Shown: positions 1 to 9,412 of the stretch, piece by piece
How the letters are laid out: each line of letters begins with the position of its first letter
Position numbering within the stretch: the stretch's first letter is position 1
DNA from: JAPLFM01 sp964650885
Lineage (GTDB): Bacteria > Bacteroidota > Ignavibacteria > Kapaibacteriales > UBA2268
Length of the DNA: 41,617 nucleotides
NCBI GenBank assembly: GCA_964650885.1
Contig: CAZYXG010000017.1
Span: forward strand, 1 to 41,617
Direction of reading: 5' to 3'
Program-made: the position numbers and the translations under genes
The notes under the pieces: model-generated
What the model saw: the letters and a program-made list of their open reading frames with translations, nothing else
Databases searched by the model: none
Told to the model about the DNA's origin: nothing

Positions 1-140
1 TTTTAGTTCATATTCTTTCTTGTCTAAAATACGGAAAAAATTCTTATTTGCTTAACTTTTCTTTTCTATTGTTCAATCAAAACTTGTCAACATTGGGCTT
101 TGCTTTGGGAAATTTAAATACATTTTTCGCTTGAATTTCG

Positions 141-148
141 TAAATTTG
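141..148 (+). promoter_or_regulatory. Candidate Bacteroidota-type -7 box upstream of gyrA
   Basis: TAAATTTG matches the TAnnTTTG -7 consensus used by Bacteroidota primary sigma factor and lies about 32 bases before the gyrA ATG. I see no good TTTG -33 element at the usual 17-23 base spacing, so this is only a candidate. The rest of bases 1-179 is AT-rich leader with no other recognisable feature. Confidence 0.3.
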
Positions 149-179
149 TGCTTTAGAAAAATAACATTATTTGAAAAAA

Positions 180-2675
180 ATGAACCTTTTTGAAAATCAG
201 AAGATAATTCAGACTTTATTAGAAGATGAGATGCAAAGCTCCTACTTAGATTATTCTATGTCGGTGATTGTTTCTCGTGCTTTGCCAGATGTTCGTGATG
301 GTTTGAAACCAGTACACAGACGTGTTTTGTATGCTATGCAAGAGTTAGGTTTAGCACCTAATAGAGCTCACAAGAAATCCGCTCGTTTGGTTGGGGAAGT
401 TCTTGGTAAGTACCATCCCCATGGCGATAGTTCTGTTTATGAGGCTATGGTTAGGTTAGCTCAAAGCTGGTCTTTACGCTATCCATTGGTAGATGGTCAA
501 GGTAATTTTGGTTCAGTCGATGGCGATCCTGCTGCGGCAATGCGTTATACAGAAACTCGTTTAGCTCCAATTTCTTTGACAATTTTAGCTGATATTGACA
601 AGAATACTGTTGATTTTCGTCCAAATTTCGATGAGTCTTTAGAAGAGCCAACTGTTTTGCCTTCTCAATTACCAACTCTATTAATCAATGGAGCCAGTGG
701 AATTGCTGTTGGTATGGCTACAAACATTCCACCTCATAACTTGACTGATATTATAACTGCTCTTCAGGAATTAATCAAGAATCCTGAAGTTGAAATTGAA
801 GAATTAATTAAAATCGTTAAAGCCCCTGACTTCCCTACTGGTGGTCTGATTTATGGCTATAGTGGTGTGCGTGAAGCTTATGAAACTGGACGTGGAAAAA
901 TTTGCGTTCGTGCTAAAGCAGAAATTGAAGAAAACCAATCTGGCACAAAACAAACAATTATCATTACTGAATTACCTTACCAAGTAAACAAAGCTACCTT
1001 AGTTGAAAAAATTGATGATTTGGTAAAAAACAAAGTTGTTGAAGGTATTTCAGAGCTTAGAGACGAGTCTGATAGAGACGGAATGCGAATAGTGATTGAG
1101 GTCAAAAGAGATGCTATTCCAAGTGTGATTTTAAACAATCTTTATAAACACACTCAATTGCAAGTTACCTTTGGTGTGATAATGCTTGCATTAGTAAATG
1201 GCAGACCAAGAGTTTTGAAGTTGAAAGAAATGATGGAATATTTCCTCCAACACAGAAACGAAGTAATCATTCGCCGAAGCCAATTCGAACTTGAAACAGC
1301 TCAGAAAAGAGCCCACATTTTAGAAGGTTTGGTAATTGCTCTTAATGATATTGATGAAGTTATCAAAATTATTAAAGCATCGAAAGATGGAGCAATTGCA
1401 AGCATCAATTTGCAAGAGCGTTATGGTCTTTCAGAGCTTCAATCAAAAGCTATCTTAGAAATGAGATTGCAAAGATTGACTGGTCTGGAAATAGACAAAA
1501 TCAAAGAAGAATATCAACAGTTATTGAAATTAATTGAAAAATTAACTTTAATACTTGCAAGCAAAGAGCTACAAATGCAAATTATTAGCGAAGAGCTTTT
1601 AGCAATTAAAGAAAAGTATGGCGATGAACGCCGTACTGCTATCATCTATGATTCCAAAGATTTTTCTATGGAAGATATGATAGCCGATGAAGATATGATT
1701 ATCACTATTTCTCACAATGGTTTAATCAAAAGAACTAAAGTTTCTACTTACCGCAAGCAGAAAAAAGGTGGCAGGGGCTTAACCGCTTCTGGTACTAATG
1801 ATGAGGACTTCGTAGAGCATATTTTCCAAGCTTCAAACCACGATTACATTTTATTCTTTACCGATCAAGGTAGGGTTTATAGAATAAAAGTGTATGATTT
1901 GCCAGAACTTTCAAGACAATCGAAAGGCAAATCAATTGCTAATGTTATTCAAAAACAACAAGATGAAAACGTTACTGCTTATATCACAGTTAGGGATTTC
2001 AACGAGCCTGACCAATACATAGTAATGTGTACAAAATCTGGTACAATTAAGAAAACTGCATTAAACAGCTTCTCTAACGTACGCCAAACTGGAATCATTG
2101 CCATCAATTTGACTGGCGAAGACAAAATGGTGGGAGCTACAGTTACTAATGGTAAATTTGAAATAATCATTGGTACTTCAAATGGCTTAGCTTGTAGATT
2201 TATTGAAAGTGACGTCCGCCCTATGGGACGAAGTGCAATGGGAGTGCGTGGTATCAACTTAGGTAAAGGTGATTTCGTTATTTCTATGCTTGCAATCAAC
2301 GATCCAGAGCAGCAAGTACTTGTGGTTGGAAAAAATGGTTACGGAAAACGAACAAAATTCGAAGATTTCCGTTTAACTAAACGTGGTGCTAAAGGAGTTA
2401 TCTCAATGAACGTTACCGATAAAACAGGTAAAGTCATTAGCATAATGCCTTGCAGAGATGAGCAAGACTTAGTTGTAATCACAACCAACGGAATATTGAT
2501 TCGTCAAGCAGTTGCTGATATTCGTACAATTGGAAGAAACACACAAGGTGTGCGTTTGATTAAATTGGGCGAAAACGATAAAATAGCAGATATTACAATC
2601 GTAAGCAAAGAAGAAGAAATGATTGATGATGAAGATAATATTGAACCAACAGCACAATCTTCTTTAGATATTTAA
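180..2675 (+). CDS. gyrA: DNA gyrase subunit A
   Basis: Breakage-reunion subunit of DNA gyrase, a type IIA topoisomerase that introduces negative supercoils together with GyrB. The catalytic tyrosine is in AAAMRYTE (Tyr123 from the ATG). The quinolone-determining segment reads HGDSSVYEA, with Ser84 and Glu88 at the positions usually altered in resistance, so it looks like a susceptible-type sequence. The C-terminal domain has a GyrA box, QKKGGRG, near residue 525, which favours GyrA over ParC; six-bladed pinwheel repeats follow. The open frame extends to a TTG at 171, but the ATG at 180 gives the usual N-terminus and 831 residues, a normal length. No clear Shine-Dalgarno sequence is present. 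The next gene begins 2 bases after the stop, with an intrinsic terminator just inside it. Confidence 0.96.
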   Translation: MNLFENQKIIQTLLEDEMQSSYLDYSMSVIVSRALPDVRDGLKPVHRRVLYAMQELGLAPNRAHKKSARLVGEVLGKYHPHGDSSVYEAMVRLAQSWSLRYPLVDGQGNFGSVDGDPAAAMRYTETRLAPISLTILADIDKNTVDFRPNFDESLEEPTVLPSQLPTLLINGASGIAVGMATNIPPHNLTDIITALQELIKNPEVEIEELIKIVKAPDFPTGGLIYGYSGVREAYETGRGKICVRAKAEIEENQSGTKQTIIITELPYQVNKATLVEKIDDLVKNKVVEGISELRDESDRDGMRIVIEVKRDAIPSVILNNLYKHTQLQVTFGVIMLALVNGRPRVLKLKEMMEYFLQHRNEVIIRRSQFELETAQKRAHILEGLVIALNDIDEVIKIIKASKDGAIASINLQERYGLSELQSKAILEMRLQRLTGLEIDKIKEEYQQLLKLIEKLTLILASKELQMQIISEELLAIKEKYGDERRTAIIYDSKDFSMEDMIADEDMIITISHNGLIKRTKVSTYRKQKKGGRGLTASGTNDEDFVEHIFQASNHDYILFFTDQGRVYRIKVYDLPELSRQSKGKSIANVIQKQQDENVTAYITVRDFNEPDQYIVMCTKSGTIKKTALNSFSNVRQTGIIAINLTGEDKMVGATVTNGKFEIIIGTSNGLACRFIESDVRPMGRSAMGVRGINLGKGDFVISMLAINDPEQQVLVVGKNGYGKRTKFEDFRLTKRGAKGVISMNVTDKTGKVISIMPCRDEQDLVVITTNGILIRQAVADIRTIGRNTQGVRLIKLGENDKIADITIVSKEEEMIDDEDNIEPTAQSSLDI

Positions 2676-2677
2676 AT

Positions 2678-4633
2678 ATGAATTTTGTTTTTACATTAAA
2701 CGCCAATAAATTTAAACCAATATTTATTGGCGTTTTTTTGTTTTTTGCACTTAACTTATATTTATCGGCTCAGATTATTAGCTCTGCTACTCTATCCCAG
2801 CCAAGCGGGACAACTACTTCTGATACTTCTTATAAAGCAATAATCTATAAAGTGAATTATCAAATTGGCTCTATTGATGACTTTGCAAACCAATCGAGCA
2901 AATCAATCACAAAATATAGCTTGGGTAAATACAACTATTCTACACTTATAGAATTGCTTCGCTATGAAACTAATTTCTATACATTAAAGCAGTCTGGATT
3001 TAACCAATTTGAACAACTTATTTTAAATGGTGAACAAGCTGGCTATTCGACTATGGGTATCAATTCTATTGGATTGAGAGAGAATTTATATGGTAATGCT
3101 AATTTGAATTCTATCAATTCTGAGTATTTCGATAATGCAATATTACTGAGGGGCTCTGCTGCCAATGCGTTATTTGGTACTAATGGCTCGGCTATTAATT
3201 TCCAAAAAAGAATTTTCAATGCCAAATCTCCTATCACTCGCTTTTGGTATAGCGATGCAGGAAGAGATTTTATTGGAATTGAAGCACTTTACACTCATAA
3301 TTTAGATGAAAATTTGAATTTCAATATGAATGTTCGAGGCGATAAACATAGTGGTGAATATACAAATAACTCTAGCGAAATGTGGAATGTAAATATTGGC
3401 TTGAGATGGCAAAGGGATAGTTTGAGATATTTGCAAGTAGATTATTTATTCAATAACTCATCAATAAATTCTAATGGTGGTATAGATAAAGCTTCTACTA
3501 ATTTAATAGATAGAATATTAGCATTGCCAGTTTATGAGAACTTTCTTGATAGAAGTTTTCGAAATACCTTAATGCTCACTGCCAATGAATTTCTCAATCC
3601 TAGCAATGAAGTTAAAATAAATCTAACTTATAATAAGATTGACTATAGGCACACCAGAGGAAGTGAATTAGCAATAGATACACTTTTGCCTGAATTACAA
3701 ATATTTTCAGAATCAACAATTGCTGGTAAATTTGAATTAGTGTCAAAAGTAAATAATGATTATCAGAACAATCTTATAGCAAATGTAAGTTTAGTAAGTA
3801 TTGACAAAAATGAATATGGTGCAGCTAACAATTATTTAAACTTTTTCATTTCAAATCAAATCAAGCTTAATAGTATTATACTTAATGGTAATGTGAAAAT
3901 AGATTATGGCAAACTTATGATTGGCTTTGGTGGGAATTATTCAATTGATTTTGCACAAAGCAATTTAAATTTCGATGTTTCATATTCCATGCAGAACAAC
4001 TATTTATTCAGTGATAATGTGAGTAAAAATTTTCTCGGTTTGGCTCAGTATAAATTAGAAACGGAAAATAGTAAATTTGCAATTGAAGCTTATTTTAGAC
4101 AATTTATAAACTATGTAAACTATTTGCCAATAAAGAATATAAATGGCTTTGTGGCAAATTTAAAAGCTGAAGATGTGTCAGGAATTGCAAACTCAGGCGT
4201 TAAGGTTGATTACCAATCAAACTTAGTAAGTAAAGTTTTTGCAGAGACTGATAATATTAATTTCTCATTATCAATGGCTGCAAATTTAGAATTTGGCACT
4301 CTAAAATACTTGCCCTTAGCTGAAATAATGTTTGCACCCAGATATACTTTAATAGTTGGCAAAAGCCAAATGCACATTGACTTCACAAATAGAGTTTCCT
4401 ACCAAAAATTTGGTTATGCTTTTATGCCATTACTTCACCAATATTACATACAAGAGTTTCCAAGCAATTTGCAATGGAATGGTGGAGACATTAACTTGAT
4501 TACCAAACTTGGCAATGCAAGTTTAAAACTAAGTTTCCAAAATATTTTCGATTCTGGTCATTATGTTATGCCAATTTCTCCCCTACTTGGCAGATATATG
4601 CGTTTTTCTGTTTCTATGTCATTTTTCGATTAA
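2678..4633 (+). CDS. TonB-receptor-like outer-membrane beta-barrel protein
   Basis: A predicted outer-membrane protein of 651 residues. A signal peptide is visible (Lys-rich start, hydrophobic stretch about residues 15-30, ending LSAQ). Residues about 85-185 resemble a reduced TonB-receptor plug: an LxxLLRY-type start, then LLRGSAANALFGTNGSAIN, which matches the RG-x(5)-G-x-x-x-x-x-IN pattern of plug domains. The rest consists of alternating amphipathic strands rich in aromatic residues, ending in FSVSMSFFD, a typical barrel terminus. No TonB box or carboxypeptidase-like N-terminal domain is seen, so TonB dependence is uncertain. It starts 2 bases after gyrA and contains a terminator in its signal-peptide codons; no alternative start downstream retains a signal peptide. 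It probably belongs with the lipoprotein and barrel genes that follow. The substrate is unknown. Confidence 0.7.
   Translation: MNFVFTLNANKFKPIFIGVFLFFALNLYLSAQIISSATLSQPSGTTTSDTSYKAIIYKVNYQIGSIDDFANQSSKSITKYSLGKYNYSTLIELLRYETNFYTLKQSGFNQFEQLILNGEQAGYSTMGINSIGLRENLYGNANLNSINSEYFDNAILLRGSAANALFGTNGSAINFQKRIFNAKSPITRFWYSDAGRDFIGIEALYTHNLDENLNFNMNVRGDKHSGEYTNNSSEMWNVNIGLRWQRDSLRYLQVDYLFNNSSINSNGGIDKASTNLIDRILALPVYENFLDRSFRNTLMLTANEFLNPSNEVKINLTYNKIDYRHTRGSELAIDTLLPELQIFSESTIAGKFELVSKVNNDYQNNLIANVSLVSIDKNEYGAANNYLNFFISNQIKLNSIILNGNVKIDYGKLMIGFGGNYSIDFAQSNLNFDVSYSMQNNYLFSDNVSKNFLGLAQYKLETENSKFAIEAYFRQFINYVNYLPIKNINGFVANLKAEDVSGIANSGVKVDYQSNLVSKVFAETDNINFSLSMAANLEFGTLKYLPLAEIMFAPRYTLIVGKSQMHIDFTNRVSYQKFGYAFMPLLHQYYIQEFPSNLQWNGGDINLITKLGNASLKLSFQNIFDSGHYVMPISPLLGRYMRFSVSMSFFD
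2698..2738 (+). terminator. Intrinsic terminator inside the start of the next gene
   Basis: The arms are 2698-2711 (AAACGCCAATAAAT) and 2722-2735 (its exact reverse complement), with a 10-base loop at 2712-2721 and a T run at 2732-2738. A perfect 14-pair stem followed by T residues is the signature of a rho-independent terminator. It sits 22 bases after the gyrA stop but also within the first 20 codons of the downstream open frame, where the T run encodes part of the hydrophobic signal-peptide core. Confidence 0.8.
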
Positions 4634-4717
4634 TGTCAATATTTTATAAGTTAACATTGATTTCAAAAAATAAAATTCTTATATTGCAGAAAGTGTATCA
4701 TTAATATTTATGAATCA

Positions 4718-6268
4718 ATGATTAAAAAACTACTCCTTCTCTCCATTTTCTCAATTAGTATCATCTTCACATCTTGTGATTTGCCGACAAATTTCACTGC
4801 CCCCCAATGGGACGCTGATTTAAACGTGCCAATCACAGAGAAGAATTATGTGCTTAGAGATATTGTGAAAACTAATAAAAATTTACTTACAGAAGAGTCT
4901 CCTTTAGAAAAAGGTAAATTTTTATACAAAGTTCTTTCGGATAATTATGTCCAAGACTTTCAAATTGGCGATTTTTTGCAGGATCAATTGAATGCAAGTT
5001 ACGACAATTTAGCTTTTTTTGTATCTACAATAGATACTACGGCATTTGTAGATATTCAAAGCGGGTCTTCGATTGATTCTGCCTATGTTACACAAGGTGT
5101 GTTAGAGATAATTATAGATAGCAAAGCTACAAGCGATGTTAACTTTAATTTGAAACTGCCTGGTTTTACAGATGCGAATGGCAATGCAAGAGAAACAGGA
5201 GGCATTGTGCCTGCAAACTCTCAAAAAATTTTCACTGCAATTCTTGATAACTCAGTTTATTCAAGTCGCAATCAAGCAAGTTCTGCCCAATTAATGCTTA
5301 CCCTTAAAATGAGTGGACAAACTCCAGGTCAAGCCTTAGATATTAAGATTAATATCAAAAACACTAAATTCTATTTAGTTTCTGGCGTTATACCAACAAA
5401 AACTTTAAACCCTATCTCTAAGTCTGTTTCATTGCCTTTAACAAAAGATGTTACTAATTTTAGAGATAAATTCACTTTGAGTAACGCTGCTTTAAATTTG
5501 AATGCTGATTATGTAACTAGATTTCCAAACTCTGTCTTTGATGTAGTTATGAAAGATGTAAAAGTAATTGGAAAAAGAGCTTCTGATGGTTCAAAAATTA
5601 ATTTAACATCTAAAACTGGGAATACAAATTTTGGTGATTTTACAATTAGAAAAGGTAAATTCTTTAGAAAGTTTAATAACGACAATAGTAACATTGCTGA
5701 ATTCTTAACTTTCTTACCCGATTCAATTACTTTAGAATCTGGTATAATTGTCAATCCAAATGTAGAAAAAGGAACAGCTACAGTTGATGATACAATTCGC
5801 ATTACAGTAGCTGTTGAAGCACTAAGCTATGTTGATTTGAATCAATTAACCACAACTGACACATTAGCTTTAGGTATTGATGATAATGTAAGAAAAGAAA
5901 TTCGAAATGGTAAATTCGCAAGATTGATTTATGAAATTACAAATTACATTCCTATCAATACTGACTTTACAATTGATTTTGCAGATGGTACATACCAAAC
6001 TTTGTTTACAAAAACAGCTAATGCATCTGGTGGACAGTTTACAAACGATAATCAAGTAACTCCTTCAGGCCCTAACCCTTCTAAGAAAATTGAATTAACT
6101 GGTGAAGAAATATTGAAATTAGCTGATGCAAAATTTGTAATTCTTAAAACTGTAGCAAGTACAACTCAGCCATCAAGGGCAGATATTAAAAACTATGTAA
6201 GCCCTGATATGCAAATGAAAATTAAGGCTTATGCTCAAATTAAGTACCACATTAACTTGGATAAATAA
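4718..6268 (+). CDS. Large predicted lipoprotein of unknown function
   Basis: I do not recognise a characterised family. The 516-residue product starts with a lipoprotein signal peptide: Lys-Lys, a hydrophobic core, and a lipobox FTSC with Cys20 as the lipidated residue. Immediately after is a PQWDADLNVPI motif. The remainder is rich in beta-prone, Thr/Asn/Asp-containing segments with no catalytic motif I can name, suggesting stacked beta-sandwich domains. It follows the TonB-receptor-like barrel gene by 84 bases and precedes the PorV/FadL-like barrel gene by 8 bases, so it is probably co-transcribed with at least the latter. A barrel with a lipoprotein partner is reminiscent of substrate-uptake or surface-assembly pairs, but that is inference only. 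Confidence 0.7.
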   Translation: MIKKLLLLSIFSISIIFTSCDLPTNFTAPQWDADLNVPITEKNYVLRDIVKTNKNLLTEESPLEKGKFLYKVLSDNYVQDFQIGDFLQDQLNASYDNLAFFVSTIDTTAFVDIQSGSSIDSAYVTQGVLEIIIDSKATSDVNFNLKLPGFTDANGNARETGGIVPANSQKIFTAILDNSVYSSRNQASSAQLMLTLKMSGQTPGQALDIKINIKNTKFYLVSGVIPTKTLNPISKSVSLPLTKDVTNFRDKFTLSNAALNLNADYVTRFPNSVFDVVMKDVKVIGKRASDGSKINLTSKTGNTNFGDFTIRKGKFFRKFNNDNSNIAEFLTFLPDSITLESGIIVNPNVEKGTATVDDTIRITVAVEALSYVDLNQLTTTDTLALGIDDNVRKEIRNGKFARLIYEITNYIPINTDFTIDFADGTYQTLFTKTANASGGQFTNDNQVTPSGPNPSKKIELTGEEILKLADAKFVILKTVASTTQPSRADIKNYVSPDMQMKIKAYAQIKYHINLDK

Positions 6269-6276
6269 AAAGAAAT

Positions 6277-7686
6277 ATGAAAAGAATAACACAATTTACA
6301 TTCGTTTTGATGGTGCTTTTGTCATTCCCAGCTTTTGCTAAATTTGGAAGTTTTGGCTCTGGTGATGCACGTACTGTTGGTTTGGGAAATTCTGGATCTG
6401 CTTTGAACCAAGGAATACTTGGCATAGGCAAAAACCCAGCAACAATGATACAAAGAACAGATTCTAGTTTTTTACAGTTTTCATTTCCATCTTTATCTGC
6501 AAATGTTTCTACTAATACATTATCAATTGATGATGTAAAGACATATTTTGGTGGCGATACTGCAAAATATTTAACTGATTTGGACAAATCAAACTTGATT
6601 AATGCATTTAATTCCGATGGCAAATTCGTTGGAAGTGTAAATGTAGATTTGTTCTCAATTGGTATGATGATTAGCAAAGAAGTTGGAGCAATCTCTTTAT
6701 CAGTTTCTGATAATATTTTTGGAGGTATTACTTTACCTCAAGAAATGGTTAAATTGCTTTTGCAAGGTAATAATGTTAATGAGACTTATAAATTTGATAA
6801 TTTGCAAGCACAATCTAGCTATATTAGAACATTTGGCTTAAGCTATGCAAGGCAAATAATTAATAAGAAATCTCAAAATTTAAGATATTTGTCTGCTGGT
6901 ATCACAGCCAAATACTATATGGGATTTTCTTTCATTAATATGCAATCGAGCAATTCTTCACTTTCAACTTCTGTAGATCATAAAATCACAGGAAGTTTTA
7001 ATGGTACTGCTCAAACAGCTTTTTCAAAAGGTTTCAGAAGTATGAATCCATTTGACACATCAAACACTAATGAAGAATTTGGTTTCTCTGCAATGCCAGA
7101 GGCAGCAGGAAGTGGAATTGGAGCAGACATTGGTATAGCTGGTGAATTGAAAAGTGGTTTAAAATTTGGTGTTTCTATCACTGATATTGGTTCATTTAAT
7201 TGGTCTGGCAATGCTGAAGAACATAAAATGAATAAAAACTTTGCAATCACTGATTTGACAAACCAAGGTGAACTTGACTCTTTGACTAAAAATGTGAATA
7301 CTAGTTCAAAATCTGTTGGTGAAATTGCTGGCAGATTGCCTTCAGCTTTCCGTATTGGTTTGGCAATGCCAGTAGATTCTTTGCTTGATTGGAATTCAAA
7401 CACTACAGTTACTTTGGATTATGCTCAAGGATTTAATGACTTTGCTACAAATTCTACAACACCAAGAATATCAGTTGGTTTGGATATTTACCCTGTTAGC
7501 TGGTTACCAAGACTTATGCTTGGAGCGGGAAATGACTTGACTGGTAAATTCAGATTATCTGGCGGTATTGGCTATAACTACTTCTCATTTATGGATTTAT
7601 ACTTAGCTACTAATGATATTTTATCATTTGGTGGTGGTGCTAATCAAGCATCGGTAGCACTTACTTTCCTTTGGAAGATTTATTAA
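6277..7686 (+). CDS. PorV/FadL-like outer-membrane beta-barrel protein
   Basis: A 469-residue predicted outer-membrane protein with a clear signal peptide ending FPAFA. The mature N-terminus contains GLGNSGSALNQGILGIGKNP, close to the pattern GxGxAxxA...G..ALxxNPA shared by FadL/OmpP1 and PorV family barrels, in which the first segment forms a hatch. Amphipathic strands run to the C-terminus, which ends in TFLWKIY, an aromatic terminal strand. In T9SS organisms PorV relatives act as attachment factors for the secretion system, while FadL relatives import hydrophobic molecules; the sequence alone does not decide between them. The gene starts 8 bases after the upstream lipoprotein, and transcription probably ends at the hairpin at 7697-7726. 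Confidence 0.65.
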   Translation: MKRITQFTFVLMVLLSFPAFAKFGSFGSGDARTVGLGNSGSALNQGILGIGKNPATMIQRTDSSFLQFSFPSLSANVSTNTLSIDDVKTYFGGDTAKYLTDLDKSNLINAFNSDGKFVGSVNVDLFSIGMMISKEVGAISLSVSDNIFGGITLPQEMVKLLLQGNNVNETYKFDNLQAQSSYIRTFGLSYARQIINKKSQNLRYLSAGITAKYYMGFSFINMQSSNSSLSTSVDHKITGSFNGTAQTAFSKGFRSMNPFDTSNTNEEFGFSAMPEAAGSGIGADIGIAGELKSGLKFGVSITDIGSFNWSGNAEEHKMNKNFAITDLTNQGELDSLTKNVNTSSKSVGEIAGRLPSAFRIGLAMPVDSLLDWNSNTTVTLDYAQGFNDFATNSTTPRISVGLDIYPVSWLPRLMLGAGNDLTGKFRLSGGIGYNYFSFMDLYLATNDILSFGGGANQASVALTFLWKIY

Positions 7687-7696
7687 AATAATAGAA

Positions 7697-7726
7697 AGAG
7701 GTCAATATCAAACGATATTGACCTCT
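7697..7726. terminator. Bidirectional terminator shared by convergent genes
   Basis: The arms 7697-7709 (AGAGGTCAATATC) and 7714-7726 pair perfectly around an AAAC loop. T-rich sequence lies on the 3' side of both strands. It separates the plus-strand barrel gene ending at 7686 from murB ending at 7708; the right arm encodes the last residues and stop of murB. Confidence 0.75.
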
Positions 7727-8727
7727 CTTTCTAATTCAACTTCGTATTTAGATTTTACATCCGAAATTATTTGTTCGGATAATTGAAACAAATCACTTCC
7801 CTTTGCATTCCCTTTGTTTATAAGCACTAAAGCGTGATTCTCTGACACTGCAGCATCTGTGGTCAAATAGCTTTTCCCTTTCCAACCAACGCTTTCTATT
7901 AGCCAACCAGCCGATATTTTAAATTCGTTTTCTAAATCAGTTTCAAAGTATTTACAATCAGAATTTGTTTCTAACACTTTTTCAAGCTGTAATTTGCTTA
8001 CAATCGGATTTTTAAAGAAGCTACCACAATTGCCAACTAACTCAGGATTAGGAAGTTTTCTTGTTCTTATTTTCACTATTGAATCAAAGATACTCTTTTG
8101 ATTAAGTTCTAACTTGTCTTTCTCTATTTCATCAATAATTTCAGTATAGTTCAAACTGAAGTTTGGAATTTTAGAAAGTTGATAAGTAACTGAGGTAATA
8201 ATAAACTTATCTTGTAATTCATTTTTGAAAATAGAATTTCTATAACTGAACTTACATTCTTCTTTACTTAAAGTTTGAAAAGATTTTGTTTCTAAATTAT
8301 ATCCTTCAAGATTAATAAAAGCAATTTCTTGCTCAATGCCATAAGCTCCAATATTCTGAACTGGTGCAGCTCCAACTTTGCCTGGAATAAGTGCTAAATT
8401 CTCAAGACCAAAGTAACTATTTTCAACAGTATATTCTATGAAATTATGCCAAGTTTCCCCAGCTGATACTTTTAAAGTTACAGAATCGCTATCTTCTTTA
8501 ACTACCTCAATTCCTAATAGTTTAATATTTGCAATAATTCCATCGAAATTATTTCTGAATAAAAGATTAGAACCACCGCCTATTATGAGTAATTTTTCTT
8601 TTGTAAATTGACTTGAACCGACTAAATCATTAATATCGGATAAAGCATTTATTTCTATGTAATATTTAGTACTTACATCGATATGAAAAGTGTTTAATCT
8701 GTGTATATTGTAATTTTCAGAAATCAT
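7708..8727 (-). CDS. murB: UDP-N-acetylenolpyruvoylglucosamine reductase (MurB)
   Basis: Cytoplasmic flavoenzyme that uses NADPH to reduce UDP-GlcNAc-enolpyruvate to UDP-MurNAc, the second committed step of peptidoglycan precursor synthesis. The FAD-binding motif IIGGGSNLL is at residues 48-56, IPGKVGAAPVQNIGAYG at 114-130, the YRNSIFK motif at 162-168, the proton-donor serine in GSFFKNP (Ser236), and the C-terminal glutamate in LEREV (332-336). YRNS-x-FK plus the 339-residue length indicates the type I, E. coli-like form. It stands alone rather than in a dcw cluster. The last codons form one arm of the terminator shared with the convergent barrel gene. Confidence 0.95.
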   Translation of the reverse strand: MISENYNIHRLNTFHIDVSTKYYIEINALSDINDLVGSSQFTKEKLLIIGGGSNLLFRNNFDGIIANIKLLGIEVVKEDSDSVTLKVSAGETWHNFIEYTVENSYFGLENLALIPGKVGAAPVQNIGAYGIEQEIAFINLEGYNLETKSFQTLSKEECKFSYRNSIFKNELQDKFIITSVTYQLSKIPNFSLNYTEIIDEIEKDKLELNQKSIFDSIVKIRTRKLPNPELVGNCGSFFKNPIVSKLQLEKVLETNSDCKYFETDLENEFKISAGWLIESVGWKGKSYLTTDAAVSENHALVLINKGNAKGSDLFQLSEQIISDVKSKYEVELEREVNIV

Positions 8728-8791
8728 TTTCAGTTAATTCTTTTGTGATTGGTATCTTCTAAAACTAGATTAGTTAAGTGATTTTGTATTA

Positions 8792-9355
8792 TCACTTCAC
8801 ATTTGAATGAGTTTGCATATAAGCTTGTTTTTCTAACATTAATTTCAGACCAGAAAGACCTTGTTCATAATCATCCCCAATCATATTATCGAAAAACATA
8901 CCGAAATAGCGAGCAAATAAATTTCCATGGAAATCACTATCCATAGCCCAAACAACTTTAACTCCATTGCCATTGGGCAATAAATGCCATGTTGCAAAGC
9001 CACTACCATCATCTCCAAAAATAAGTTTGGTCTTAATATAATCTAAGTTGTTTGCTTCAATAATTTCTTGCATCCCACTTCCAACTTTTTTTGGGTCGCC
9101 TTCCCAAATCATTTTAGCCCCAACTCCATTGCTTGGTCCGTTATACGTATATTTTGCGGTAGGATCATCAGCATGCCAAGGCGACCAAATATTGAAATTT
9201 TTGAACCCACTTATTTCATTATAAATTAACTTCTGTGGTGCAAAGATATTAATTGATCTTTCGACATGTACTCTATCAGGCAAAAAGAAACCGACTGTAA
9301 TAAAGGCGATAAGAATCAAGCAAATTGCAAAACCAAGTATCTTTAAAACTTTCAT
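8792..9355 (-). CDS. Membrane-anchored SRPBCC (START-like) domain protein
   Basis: A 187-residue protein with one N-terminal transmembrane segment (about residues 5-25) and a C-terminal SRPBCC/polyketide-cyclase-like fold. The family features visible are VERSINIFAPQKLIYNEISG (the first strand and helix), then FNIWSPW, a GVGAKMIWEG strand, a GDDGSGFATWHLLP segment and a C-terminal amphipathic helix. Members bind hydrophobic ligands in an inner cavity, but the ligand here is unknown. The frame opens at a TTG (9391), but the ATG at 9355 begins MKVLKILGF directly before the membrane helix and is preferred. It lies between murB and the phosphodiester glycosidase on the same strand, with gaps of 64 and 57 bases. 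Confidence 0.75.
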   Translation of the reverse strand: MKVLKILGFAICLILIAFITVGFFLPDRVHVERSINIFAPQKLIYNEISGFKNFNIWSPWHADDPTAKYTYNGPSNGVGAKMIWEGDPKKVGSGMQEIIEANNLDYIKTKLIFGDDGSGFATWHLLPNGNGVKVVWAMDSDFHGNLFARYFGMFFDNMIGDDYEQGLSGLKLMLEKQAYMQTHSNVK

Positions 9356-9412
9356 TAATTTAAAACTATTTTTTTTTGAATTGAAAATCAAATTTTATTA
9401 ACGCCTTAAGAA

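Noticed and set aside
180..2675. Topoisomerase IV subunit A (parC)
   Set aside because: The GyrA-box motif QKKGGRG is present in the C-terminal domain, and the length and N-terminus fit GyrA.
8776..8797. AAGTGAT/ATCACTT hairpin after the SRPBCC gene
   Set aside because: Only 7 pairs and no T run on the minus strand; too weak to call a terminator.
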